From: Sphingomonadaceae bacterium 3R27E2-A
GTDB taxonomy: Bacteria > Pseudomonadota > Alphaproteobacteria > Sphingomonadales > Sphingomonadaceae
Direction: 5' to 3'
Assembly: GCA_005503165.1 (NCBI GenBank)
Contig: SCNT01000003.1
Span: forward strand, 1 to 64,000
Length of the DNA stretch: 64,000 bases
Made by a program: the position numbers and the translations under genes. A model generated the notes under the pieces. That model worked only from the letters and a program-made list of their open reading frames with translations, ran no database searches and was not told the origin of the DNA. Below are positions 33,921 through 41,812 of the stretch, one piece after another (position 1 is the first letter of the stretch; each line of letters starts with the position of its first letter).

Positions 33921-34250
33921 TCAACTCGCCGCCCAGTCGAACGTCAGCGGCGCCTCGCGAAAAGCAAAGCGGTCGAGGTGGCGCGCGATGACGCCCTTCA
34001 TCGCGTCGACATGCTCCGCGCTGCTGGCGTCGATCCGCACGGCCAGCGCTTCGGCGCCGGCGTCGAAGGTCACCAGCGCGTCGCCCGCCCAGGTCGCGCC
34101 GCGCGCGTCCTTCGGAAAAGTCACCGTGCCACGTTCGGGGGTGAATTCGACCGCGAGGTTATGCTGCCAATGCTTGCATAGCTGCTGCAGATATTTGCCC
34201 GCATGCGCGGTGGGAACGTGGGCGATCGCGCCAAAAGACGTGGGTGTCAT
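33921..34250 (-). CDS. DUF2218 protein
   Basis: The 109-residue cytosolic protein of the DUF2218 family has HVPTAHAGKYLQQLCKHWQH, EFTPERGTVTFPKDARGATW and the terminal HLDRFAFREAPLTFDW. Members are often beside siderophore-interacting protein genes or PadR regulators. Here it overlaps the PadR gene by four bases and is its co-transcribed partner. No siderophore-interacting protein gene is seen. The function is unknown. Confidence 0.85.
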   Translation of the reverse strand: MTPTSFGAIAHVPTAHAGKYLQQLCKHWQHNLAVEFTPERGTVTFPKDARGATWAGDALVTFDAGAEALAVRIDASSAEHVDAMKGVIARHLDRFAFREAPLTFDWAAS

Positions 34251-34843
34251 ACCAGCCGCTCGATCTTCTGCGCCGCCTCGTCGATCAGCGCGACGATTTC
34301 GTGCAGCTGCGTCTCATCGAGGTCGCGGTCGCCGAGGCGATTGACCAGCACCGCGCGCAAGTTTCCCATCGCGCGGCGGACCGACGCGCTGTCGGTGCGC
34401 TGGCGTTCGTCGCCGACCGCCGCCAGCCGCACGATCAGCGCTTCGGCCAGTTCGGCATTGGCCTCGAGCTCGGCCTGGCCCTCGGCAGTGATCGCGAACA
34501 GCTTCCTGGCGCCGTCGCTTTCCTGTGCCGCAATCTGCCCCATGTCCCCGAGCAGGGTGAGCGTGGGATAGATGACGCCGGGGCTGGGGGCATAGGCGCC
34601 GCGGGTCAACTCCTCGATCCGGCGGATCAGGTCGTAGCCGTGGCGCGGCTCGTCGGCGATCAGTTTGAGCAGCACGAGGCGGAGTTCGCCGCTGTCGAAC
34701 ATCCGGCGCCGCGATCCGCGGCGCTCGTCGTCGCGGTGACCGCGGCCGGGCCCGCGCCCGAAGCCTCGGCCGGACCGGCCGCCGAGGTGCATGCCGTGCC
34801 GCTTGCCGCAGCCGCGCCCGTCCATATGTCCGTGAAAATGCAT
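34247..34843 (-). CDS. PadR family transcriptional regulator
   Basis: The 198-residue protein has a His/Gly/Arg-rich N terminus (MHFHGHMDGRGCGKRHGMH) that could bind metal, then the PadR winged helix: ELRLVLLKLIADEPRHGYDL, PSPGVIYPTLTLLGDMGQIA and RKLFAITAEGQAELEAN. A C-terminal helical dimerisation region follows. The start at 34843 follows AAAGGACTC. A palindromic AT-rich site lies just upstream and may be its operator. Histidine-rich N termini in this group suggest metal or iron sensing, which is inference. Confidence 0.88.
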   Translation of the reverse strand: MHFHGHMDGRGCGKRHGMHLGGRSGRGFGRGPGRGHRDDERRGSRRRMFDSGELRLVLLKLIADEPRHGYDLIRRIEELTRGAYAPSPGVIYPTLTLLGDMGQIAAQESDGARKLFAITAEGQAELEANAELAEALIVRLAAVGDERQRTDSASVRRAMGNLRAVLVNRLGDRDLDETQLHEIVALIDEAAQKIERLV

Positions 34844-34869
34844 ATTTGAGTCCTTTGACCGATTCTTGA

Positions 34870-34888
34870 TAGATCTAAGATATATCTT
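34870..34888. promoter_or_regulatory. Palindromic operator candidate of the PadR-DUF2218 operon
   Basis: TAGATCTA (34870-34877) runs into AAGATATATCTT (34877-34888), a perfect 12-base palindrome, 27 bases upstream of the PadR start in an otherwise GC-rich region. Autoregulation is inferred. Confidence 0.45.
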
Positions 34889-34965
34889 CATGGCGAATTC
34901 GCAAGAGGTGCCGGTCGGGAAAGCGCGATCAACATGTCGATGGGCTTCGGCCCGCCGGTTCGCGC

Positions 34966-35169
34966 CTAAAGGCCCTCTTCCTCGGCGAGGGTCAGTAGCC
35001 GTTGCCAGTGCCGGCGGTCGCGTCCGTTCAGGCCGCGATCACTTGCGCGCCGTTGCAGCTCGGCGCGCGTGTTGGAGCCATGTTTGAGGCGCATCTGCTG
35101 CAACGCGTCGAGGTCGTCCGCCAGGCGCGCCGCGGCGCGGCGCCCGCCGAACAAGATCGAAAATACCAA
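34966..35169 (-). CDS. Small basic protein of unknown function
   Basis: The product has 67 residues. It begins VFSILFGGRRAAARLADDLD after a TTG start that has GAGGAGGG six bases upstream, which is the main support for it being real. The sequence is rich in Arg/Leu/Ala and ends HWQRLLTLAEEEGL. No membrane segment or known motif was seen. It could be spurious. Confidence 0.45.
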   Translation of the reverse strand: MVFSILFGGRRAAARLADDLDALQQMRLKHGSNTRAELQRRASDRGLNGRDRRHWQRLLTLAEEEGL

Positions 35170-35318
35170 TTATCCCTCCTCAAATGCTGGTCGATGCAAG
35201 GGGGGGATGCATCCAATATTGGCAACCTATCAGATTCGCCGCAGGCTGTCAGGACCGTTATGCATGTGAAGTCATGCCGCCGTAGCGCAATTTCCGGCGA
35301 TTTTCCGCCGATTGCGGC

Positions 35319-35632
35319 TTGACTTCGCCCGTCCCTCCGCTATGTGCGAGCCCGCATTGCCAAGCAACCGGATTTTTTCGGGGCTGCGGCAATTCCGTCC
35401 GAGACAGTTGGTGAAGGGAATATGCCCTTCTTAATTTCCAGCCGAGACGGGGAAAAGTCTTCATCGGCCGCCCGCCTGCACGCCAGGCGCCAGCGGCCTG
35501 ACCGACCCCATCGGACATCGTTGCGTACAGGCAGGCGAGCCTTGGCCCGTCACCGCCCGTGCGTGTTGTAGCCGCCCGGCGGCGCGCGCGTTCCGGCGCG
35601 CGTGCATCCGGGCAGATGAGTGGAGTATAGGC
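35319..35632 (+). promoter_or_regulatory. Promoter and long leader of rplJL
   Basis: TTGACT (35319-35324), 16 bases, TATGTG (35341-35346) is a good vegetative promoter. The resulting 5' leader of about 280 bases before rplJ contains several GC-rich hairpins, including GCGCGCG/CGCGCGT near 35583-35605. A long leader here is where the L10(L12)4 complex binds for autogenous control in other bacteria; the specific fold was not verified. The gap 35170-35632 holds no other gene that I can support. Confidence 0.5.
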
Positions 35633-36148
35633 ATGGATCGTACGGAAAAGGCCGAAGCCGTATCCTCGCTGAACGCTACGCTGTCGTCAGCTGCCGCCGT
35701 TGTGGTCGTCCGCAACCTCGGCATGACCGTCGCTCAGTCGACGGTGCTGCGCCAGCAGATGCGCGATGCGGGGGCCGAGTTTCGCGTCACGAAGAACCGT
35801 CTTGCCAAAATCGCGCTCGATGGCACGTCCTACACCGGTATCGGCGATTTGCTGACCGGTCCCACCGCGCTCGCGACGTCGACCGACCCCGTGTCGGCGG
35901 CGAAAATCGCAGTGGAATTTGCCAAGACCAACGACAAGCTTGAGATCGTTGGCGGCGGCATGGGCGACGTGGTCCTCGACGTCGACGGCGTGAAGGCGCT
36001 GGCTTCGCTTCCCTCGCTCGACGAGCTGCGCGCCAAGATCATCGGTCTGGTGCAGGCTCCGGCCACCAAGGTTGCGCAGATTGCCGCAGCCCCGGCGGGC
36101 CAGCTGGCGCGGGTCTTTGGCGCATATGCCGCCAAAGAAGCAGCGTGA
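35633..36148 (+). CDS. rplJ: 50S ribosomal protein L10
   Basis: The 171-residue protein anchors L7/L12 dimers on the ribosomal stalk. Signatures: [14 protein letters not shown] at the start, [40 protein letters not shown] and the C-terminal L12-binding helix ending [10 protein letters not shown]. The length is normal. rplL follows after 58 bases. Confidence 0.97.
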   Translation: MDRTEKAEAVSSLNATLSSAAAVVVVRNLGMTVAQSTVLRQQMRDAGAEFRVTKNRLAKIALDGTSYTGIGDLLTGPTALATSTDPVSAAKIAVEFAKTNDKLEIVGGGMGDVVLDVDGVKALASLPSLDELRAKIIGLVQAPATKVAQIAAAPAGQLARVFGAYAAKEAA

Positions 36149-36206
36149 TTTTGAACTAACCCTTGAAACGACTGCCGGGAAATCCCGGTTCTGATGGAGA
36201 ATGAAC

Positions 36207-36581
36207 ATGGCTGATCTTGCTAAGATCGTTGAAGAACTGTCGGCGCTGACCGTCCTCGAAGCGGCTGACCTGTCGAAGATGCTCGAAGAAAAGTGGGGCG
36301 TTTCCGCCGCCGCTGCCGTCGCCGTTGCCGGCCCGGCCGCTGCCGCTGCTGCCCCCGCCGGCGAGGAGCAGACCGAATTCGACGTCATCCTGACCGGTGA
36401 CGGCGGCAACAAGATCAACGCGATCAAGGAAGTCCGCGCGATCACCGGCCTGGGCCTCGGCGAAGCCAAGGCGCTCGTCGAAAGCGCCCCCAAGGCGATC
36501 AAGGAAGGCGTGAGCAAGGCGGAAGCCGAAGAGCTGAAGAAGAAGCTCGAAGCCGCCGGCGCGACCGTCGAACTGAAGTAA
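36207..36581 (+). CDS. rplL: 50S ribosomal protein L7/L12
   Basis: The 124-residue stalk protein recruits translation GTPases. The N-terminal dimerisation helices start [20 protein letters not shown]. An Ala-rich hinge and a C-terminal domain with [20 protein letters not shown] and [20 protein letters not shown] follow. The start at 36207 is preferred over an ATG at 36201 because GATGGAGA precedes it at good spacing. Two terminators follow, so rpoB is not read through. Confidence 0.97.
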   Translation: MADLAKIVEELSALTVLEAADLSKMLEEKWGVSAAAAVAVAGPAAAAAAPAGEEQTEFDVILTGDGGNKINAIKEVRAITGLGLGEAKALVESAPKAIKEGVSKAEAEELKKKLEAAGATVELK

Positions 36582-36595
36582 TCGGTTCGCGGGCT

Positions 36596-36663
36596 CCCGC
36601 CGGTTCGCCGGCGGGTTTCCGACGTAAAAAAAAAGGGCGGAGCCGCGAGGCACCGCCCTTTTT
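36596..36663 (+). terminator. Double terminator after rplL, second one bidirectional
   Basis: The first hairpin is CCCGCCGG/CCGGCGGG with loop TTCG and TTT (36596-36618). The second is AAAAAGGGCGG ... CCGCCCTTTTT (36630-36663), with T runs on both strands. It therefore also ends the convergent gene whose stop is at 36685. Confidence 0.9.
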
Positions 36664-36684
36664 CATGCCCGGAGGCCAGCCCGG

Positions 36685-37755
36685 CTATTTGTGGGCGAAA
36701 TCCGGACGGCGGAAGCCGTGCGACAGGCCGCGCTGCACAGGTTCGGGGCGTCGGACGTCCTGCTGCGCGGGGGCCGGAGCCGGGCGCTGGGCGATTTCCC
36801 AGGCGCTGACGGGCTTGCGCGCGGGTTCCGCAGGTTCGCCAGCGACGGGCCGTTCGCCGGCGAGCGTCGCCTCATAGGCGAGCCGCTCCTTGCGATCGAG
36901 GAAACGCGCGCGCTTCAGCCGCTTCGACAGCGTCGCGAACGGATTGTCGGCGGTCGGGCCGACGAGCGCCATCGCTTCGTGACGCCCCATGCTGCCGCTC
37001 GGCGCAGCGGCGAAGCTGGGCGTCGTGCGGCGCACGGGCTCCTCGATGGACGAAGGCGCGGGGATCGGTTCGGGGTTGACCATCGGCTCGGCTTCGCGCG
37101 CAACAACGGGAGTCGCGACGGGGGCGGTCGGCACCCATTCGGTCTCGGCATCGGCCTCGCGGAATGACCACGCGTCGGCGGCGGCGACCGCGCGGCGACG
37201 GCGGCGGGCAATGGTCAGCCCGATCCCGCCCGCGAGCAGCAGCGCTGCTGCACCGCCGGCGAGCTCCCACGGGAAGCCGTCGCTAGCGGCAGCGGTTTCG
37301 GTCGTGACTGCGGCAGCCGCCGGGTCAACGACGGGGGCGACCGGCGCGACTTCGGCGGCCGGGAGCGCGCTTGCCGCAGCAGCGGTGGCGGCAACGGGTG
37401 CGGCCTCGGCGGGAGCAGGAGCGGGCGTCGCCGTGCGTTCGGCAGTGGCGGCGCGCGGCGCAGCCTTGGGTGCCGGACGCGCTGCGGCCTTGGCGGCGGG
37501 GCGCGGCTCGGCATTGGCGACCGGCTCGGCGGGGAGGTCGAGCGGGACGCGGATCACCGGCGCGGGAGCAGGAGCCGGAGCGGCGACCGGGTTGGTCATT
37601 GTCGGCGCGGTCGGTGCGACGGGCGGTGCCACCACGGTCGGCGGCGCGGGTTCGGCGACGGGCGCGGTTTGCGCCAGCGCGGCGGGGGTGGAAAGGGCCA
37701 GAAACGCGGCAATCGCGCTTGCAGCGGGGCGGGAGAGGGTCGGCTTCTTCGTCAT
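36685..37755 (-). CDS. Ala/Pro-rich single-span membrane protein
   Basis: The product is about 356 residues with an export signal (AASAIAAFLALSTPAALAQT). A low-complexity Ala/Pro/Val region of about 150 residues follows, then a transmembrane segment (FPWELAGGAAALLLAGGIGL) followed by IARRRRRA. The cytoplasmic tail contains DNPFATLSKRLKRARFLDRK and ends HGFRRPDFAHK. The low-complexity part is probably periplasmic. The start at 37755 is chosen at the signal peptide. No family was recognised; the tail motif looks conserved and may be the functional part. Confidence 0.7.
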   Translation of the reverse strand: MTKKPTLSRPAASAIAAFLALSTPAALAQTAPVAEPAPPTVVAPPVAPTAPTMTNPVAAPAPAPAPVIRVPLDLPAEPVANAEPRPAAKAAARPAPKAAPRAATAERTATPAPAPAEAAPVAATAAAASALPAAEVAPVAPVVDPAAAAVTTETAAASDGFPWELAGGAAALLLAGGIGLTIARRRRRAVAAADAWSFREADAETEWVPTAPVATPVVAREAEPMVNPEPIPAPSSIEEPVRRTTPSFAAAPSGSMGRHEAMALVGPTADNPFATLSKRLKRARFLDRKERLAYEATLAGERPVAGEPAEPARKPVSAWEIAQRPAPAPAQQDVRRPEPVQRGLSHGFRRPDFAHK

Positions 37756-37887
37756 AGTGACCGAACAACGAGCTCGTCCGTAAAAGCGCTGCCCGAAAGG
37801 CTGCATTTTTCACGGCGAACCGTGGCGTCGTATCGGCGTGGCGAAGAATCGGATGCGATTTATCGCGCCTCGGGATCACCTCCGCGC

Positions 37888-39402
37888 TCAGCCGAGCGGG
37901 GGCGTGACCGCCGTCCCAAGCGTCTGCGCGGCCGCCGCCGAGATTGCGGCACCCACCAGCGACATGTCGCGGTCAAGCCGGTCGTCGAGCGCGCGGTCGA
38001 CCAGCGTCGCCAGCTCCGAAATCAGCGGCATCGACAGCGACAGGCGCAGCGTCCCTGCGGCTTCGCCGTTGGCAAGCACATGCGTGCGCACAGGCTGGCC
38101 GAGACGGATCTCGTGCCCAAGCCACTGACGCGACTGTTCGGCGATGCGGTGGTGCATCTCGCGCGCGGCGGCGAAATCGCAGCCCGGCCAGCGCGCCGAC
38201 AGGTCGAGCGTCCGCAGCGTTTCGGTGGCCAGGCACGACATCCCGCCCGCGCCTGGCACCTCGACAAGTTCGAGCCGCTTCAAAATGCGCATGACATGGT
38301 GGCTGAAGCGTGCGGCGACTTCGGAAACGCGCTCGGCGGGCAGCGCGGCGAAGCGCTCCATCTCGATCATCGCCGCCTGCAGCCGCAGCAGCAGACCGAA
38401 GTTACCGAGCGCAGGCAGCCGTTCGGCGCCCGGCCAGTCGGCGGGCCACTCGGCGCGCGTCGCGATGCGGCGAAAGCCCTCGGGCAACGGAAGCGCGCGC
38501 GCCGCGACCTCGGCCGGAACGAGCGCGAAGCCGCTGAACGGCGGGCCGCCTGCAAACTTCGACCCGGTCATAAGCACGACGCAGCCGAGCGCGAGGTAGC
38601 GGCGCACGACCGGGGGAGCGATACGCAGCTGGCACGCGTCGACGACGATCGTCATCGCCTCGCCATGCGCCGCGACGAGCCGCTCGACGTCGGTCAGCGC
38701 GGGGAGCGTCAGCCCCGATTTCGATCCGTGGACGACATGGATGACCGCCTTGCGGCCGCGGGCGGCTGCCCGTTCGACATAAGCGGAGAGTTCGTCGGCG
38801 ACCGCGGCCGAAGCACGCGGCGCGCCCGAGGCGTCACGCACCGCGACATCGACCAGTTCGGTGTCGGCAAAGGCCGGGTCGAGCGCGGCCTGCGCCACGA
38901 CGCGCGCGCCGGTCGCCGTCTCGTCGGCGAAAAAACGACCTGCGGCGCTGTGGACGCAGCCGCTGCCGACCTCGTCGCGCCCCAGCAGCACCGCGGTGAT
39001 CGGCCGCCCGTCCCACGCCGCTGCGAGCCCGGCATATTCGAGGTCGGTACCCGACGCCGCAAAGACGACCCGCGTATCGCCCTCGCCATAGGCTTCGACC
39101 AGCTTGTGCCGCAAGATCGCGAGCCCTTCGGCGTAATCGTCAGACGGAACCGGGCGGTCGAGCCCATGATGCCAGCGGTCGAGCAAGGTCTGGAAAGCGT
39201 GCGCGGAAATGCTGCTGATCGTCGACGAGCCATAAGCGAGGGCGTCCGAGGGCCGAACGCTGGCGTAATATTTGTTGCGCCCCGTCGCATCGGGCCGGAT
39301 TCGCGCGTCGCCGCCGCTGGTCAATGCGCTTTCCAGCCGCGCGGCATAGCGCTTGCCCGGCGAAAGGCGGGGTTCGTCGTTGGCGATGACGTTGAGCAAC
39401 AT
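37888..39402 (-). CDS. PLP-dependent enzyme, aminotransferase class V-like
   Basis: The 504-residue fold-type I PLP enzyme has a cofactor-binding region including FAASGTDLEYAGLAA and VVDACQLRIAP (Asp that contacts the pyridine nitrogen, class V style). The Schiff-base lysine is in LMTGSKFAGGPPFSGFALVP. It begins MLLNVIANDEPRLSPGKRYA and is longer than ordinary class V enzymes by about 100 residues, with an extra C-terminal domain. The reaction is unknown. It is divergent from an ATP-grasp and nucleotidyltransferase pair only 133 bases away, suggesting one pathway. Confidence 0.78.
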   Translation of the reverse strand: MLLNVIANDEPRLSPGKRYAARLESALTSGGDARIRPDATGRNKYYASVRPSDALAYGSSTISSISAHAFQTLLDRWHHGLDRPVPSDDYAEGLAILRHKLVEAYGEGDTRVVFAASGTDLEYAGLAAAWDGRPITAVLLGRDEVGSGCVHSAAGRFFADETATGARVVAQAALDPAFADTELVDVAVRDASGAPRASAAVADELSAYVERAAARGRKAVIHVVHGSKSGLTLPALTDVERLVAAHGEAMTIVVDACQLRIAPPVVRRYLALGCVVLMTGSKFAGGPPFSGFALVPAEVAARALPLPEGFRRIATRAEWPADWPGAERLPALGNFGLLLRLQAAMIEMERFAALPAERVSEVAARFSHHVMRILKRLELVEVPGAGGMSCLATETLRTLDLSARWPGCDFAAAREMHHRIAEQSRQWLGHEIRLGQPVRTHVLANGEAAGTLRLSLSMPLISELATLVDRALDDRLDRDMSLVGAAISAAAAQTLGTAVTPPLG

Positions 39403-39535
39403 GCGCGTGCGGTCCTGTCGGGAAGGGAAGGACCGTGCATCTAGCCGCCCAAGATGACACTGATCTTGCGCTTTGGTGTCAGCACCGTCACCAAAAGGTC
39501 ATCGCGGTGCAACCTCGCTGTGGTCGAAGCGACAT

Positions 39536-40564
39536 ATGCGAACGACCCATCTCGAGCCGACCCGGCTGACCGACGCCCTCCGCGACCAGCGGCTACTGTT
39601 CATCGCCAAACATGCGCGCTGGACCGGCGGCCTCCACCCTGACGACGGCAACCACGCGCTCTATCACCGCGAGATCCGCGAAATCCTCGAAGGCCTCGGC
39701 CTGCCGCTGGCGGTGGCCGACAGCTACACCGCATTGTTCGACCAGCCCGAAGCCGATTTCGTCTTTCCGCTGCTCAACCGCGGCGGATTCTTCAATTCGG
39801 AAATGCTGCTGCCCCTGCTCTGCAACCGGCTGCGCCTTCCTTATGTGGGCGCCTCGCCGATCGTGCGCGGGCTGTCCGACGACAAGCATCTGACCAAGCT
39901 CGAAGCCGCGGCGCGCAGCGTGCCCACCGCGCCCTGGGCGCTGTTCCGCCGCGGCGCGCCGATCGACGTGTCGCGCTGCCCGCCCGCCGCGCGCTGGGTG
40001 ATCAAGCCCAACAACAGCTCGGCCTCCTGGGGCATCCGCGACGCGCACGACCGCATCGAACTAGCGCAGGCTGTGGCGGAAATACACGCGCTTGACCATG
40101 ACGCGATCGTCGAGCCCTTCATCGCGGGCAGCGACGTCGAGGTGCCGGTGATCACGCTCGATGGCGCGTCGGCTATGCTGCCGATGATGATCTTCGAACA
40201 GGCCGACCCGACGCACCTCAGAACCTATCAGGAAAAGCGCGACCTCGTCGATCGCAGCGCCAAATACAGCCTCAAATTGCTCGACGCGCCCGAGATCGCG
40301 GAACGGATCGCCGCGCTGACGGTGCAGATGGCCGCAATCTTCCGCCCCTTCGACTTCGGCCGGTTCGAGTTCCGCGTCGATTTCGAGACCGGCGACGTGC
40401 GGCTGCTCGAGGTCAATCTCAACTGCAACCTCTGGTCCGAAAAGGTCTTCGGCCGCGCCGCGGTCGCCGCGGGCTTCACCCAGGCGGACCTGATCGAAAC
40501 GATCGTCGCCGAATCGATGCTGCGCCAGTTGGCGCCCGCCGCGGCGCGGAGGGACGCGGCATGA
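39536..40564 (+). CDS. ATP-grasp ligase-like protein
   Basis: The 342-residue protein resembles D-Ala-D-Ala-ligase-type ATP-grasp enzymes. It has an N-terminal Rossmann part (LFIAKHARWTGGLHPDDGNH), FPLLNRGGFFNSEMLLPLLC and LPYVGASPIVRGLSDDKHLT. The ATP-binding stretch is ARWVIKPNNSSASWGI and EPFIAGSDVEVPVI, and the metal site near FGRFEFRVDFETGDVRLLEVNLNCNLW has the E-x-N element. It probably forms an amide or peptide bond using ATP. The start at 39536 is the first ATG fitting the domain. The downstream nucleotidyltransferase start overlaps its stop (ATGA). Confidence 0.8.
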   Translation: MRTTHLEPTRLTDALRDQRLLFIAKHARWTGGLHPDDGNHALYHREIREILEGLGLPLAVADSYTALFDQPEADFVFPLLNRGGFFNSEMLLPLLCNRLRLPYVGASPIVRGLSDDKHLTKLEAAARSVPTAPWALFRRGAPIDVSRCPPAARWVIKPNNSSASWGIRDAHDRIELAQAVAEIHALDHDAIVEPFIAGSDVEVPVITLDGASAMLPMMIFEQADPTHLRTYQEKRDLVDRSAKYSLKLLDAPEIAERIAALTVQMAAIFRPFDFGRFEFRVDFETGDVRLLEVNLNCNLWSEKVFGRAAVAAGFTQADLIETIVAESMLRQLAPAAARRDAA

Positions 40565-41448
40565 GCGACACGCCTGCCAAGCTGGGCTCGATCCTGATCC
40601 TCGCGGGCCGCCGTCCGGGTGCGGTCGACGCGCTGGCGGAGGCGCATGGCGTCGCCGACAAATGCCTGGTGCCCGTAGCGGGGCGCCCGATGATCGCACA
40701 TGTGCTGGCCAGCGCCGCGCAAAGCGACGCCGCGACGATCTTCGTGTCGAGCCATCATGAAGGGCTCGCGGACGATCTTGGCGATATCGTGGTCGACAGC
40801 CTGGGCGACCGGCTCGTTTTCGTGGATGCGGCCGACAATCTCGCCGATTCGGTGCTGGCGGTGGCCGGGCAGGCGGCATTCCCGCTGCTGATCACCACGG
40901 CGGACAATTGCCTGCTGACCCCCGACACGATCGCCGAGATCGGCGCCGAAGCGGCGCGGCTGGGGGGTGAGGCGGGGGTCGCGCTCGCGCGGCGCGAGGA
41001 TGTGCTCGCGGCGCATCCCGAGGGGCAGCGGCGCTTCTACGAATTTTCGGACGTCGCGGTATCGAACTGCAACTGCTACTGGATCGGCCATCGCGGCGCG
41101 CTGCAAGCCGCCGAGGCGTTCCGCGGCGGCGGGCAATTCGTCAAGAAACCGGTGCGCGTGATGCAGGCCTTCGGCCTGATCAACCTCTTGCGATTCCGCT
41201 TCGGGCTCGGGCCGATCCACCATATCTTCCGCCGCATTTCGCGGCATCTGAAGGTCGATGTGGCGCCGCTGCTGGTGCGCGACGGCGCAACCGCGGTCGA
41301 TGTCGATAACGAACGCTCGCTGCGCGCGACCGAGGCGATCATGGAAAGGCGTCAGCCGTCGCAGCTGCCGGACGATTCCAGTCTATTACTTGGGCCTGAC
41401 GCGAACCGACCTGATCATCGCCTTGCCGATGCCGGTCTCGTTGGCTGA
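40561..41448 (+). CDS. MobA/GlmU-like nucleotidyltransferase
   Basis: The 295-residue NTP-transferase has a Rossmann-like fold. The nucleotide-binding start is SILILAGRRPGAVDALAEAH, with DKCLVPVAGRPMIAHVL (Lys and P-x-x-G-x-P-M-I). The acidic metal site is near LLITTADNCLLTPDTIAEIG, and NCNCYWIGHRG comes later. It presumably transfers a nucleotidyl group to a small phosphorylated molecule. It is coupled to the ATP-grasp gene by overlap. The last 63 bases overlap, tail to tail, the crystallin-like gene on the other strand, so the C-terminal residues (after about 275) may be dispensable. Confidence 0.8.
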   Translation: MSDTPAKLGSILILAGRRPGAVDALAEAHGVADKCLVPVAGRPMIAHVLASAAQSDAATIFVSSHHEGLADDLGDIVVDSLGDRLVFVDAADNLADSVLAVAGQAAFPLLITTADNCLLTPDTIAEIGAEAARLGGEAGVALARREDVLAAHPEGQRRFYEFSDVAVSNCNCYWIGHRGALQAAEAFRGGGQFVKKPVRVMQAFGLINLLRFRFGLGPIHHIFRRISRHLKVDVAPLLVRDGATAVDVDNERSLRATEAIMERRQPSQLPDDSSLLLGPDANRPDHRLADAGLVG

Positions 41449-41712
41449 GATGGTCAGGCAATTGCCCTTGAACTTGGGCTTGTCGCACAATTCCCAGACC
41501 TCGCCGGGATAAACGGCGATGCTGCCGACCAGAAAGTCGTGCTGCAGCGAGGGGTCGTCCTTTTCGACGCGATAGGAATCGCCGTCGAATTTCTGGCCCT
41601 CGAACAGGGTCAGCGTGCCTTCGATCGTCTTGGATTTATCCTGCGCGGCGAGCGGGCTTGCCAGCAGGGTGAGGCCGGCAGCGACGGCTGCGAGGCGGGC
41701 GAAACGGGTCAT
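41386..41712 (-). CDS. Exported beta/gamma-crystallin-like protein
   Basis: The 108-residue product has a signal peptide (AAVAAGLTLLASPLAAQ). One crystallin-type domain with two Greek-key-like motifs follows, around TLFEGQKFDGDSYRVEK and VYPGEVWELCDKPKFKGNCL. The F/Y-x-x-x-x-F-x-G pattern occurs in both. Many microbial members bind calcium in the loops; the residues for that are not clear here. The last 63 bases overlap the nucleotidyltransferase gene in antiparallel fashion. Envelope or secreted role unknown. Confidence 0.75.
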   Translation of the reverse strand: MTRFARLAAVAAGLTLLASPLAAQDKSKTIEGTLTLFEGQKFDGDSYRVEKDDPSLQHDFLVGSIAVYPGEVWELCDKPKFKGNCLTISANETGIGKAMIRSVRVRPK

Positions 41713-41812
41713 GCGGAATCTCCTTTATGGCGACCCTCATGGCGGAAAAAAGGGACCGGCGTCAACGGGGTGACGCTGGTCCCGAAATTGTCCGGTTTCA
41801 ACGCCTTGGGCG

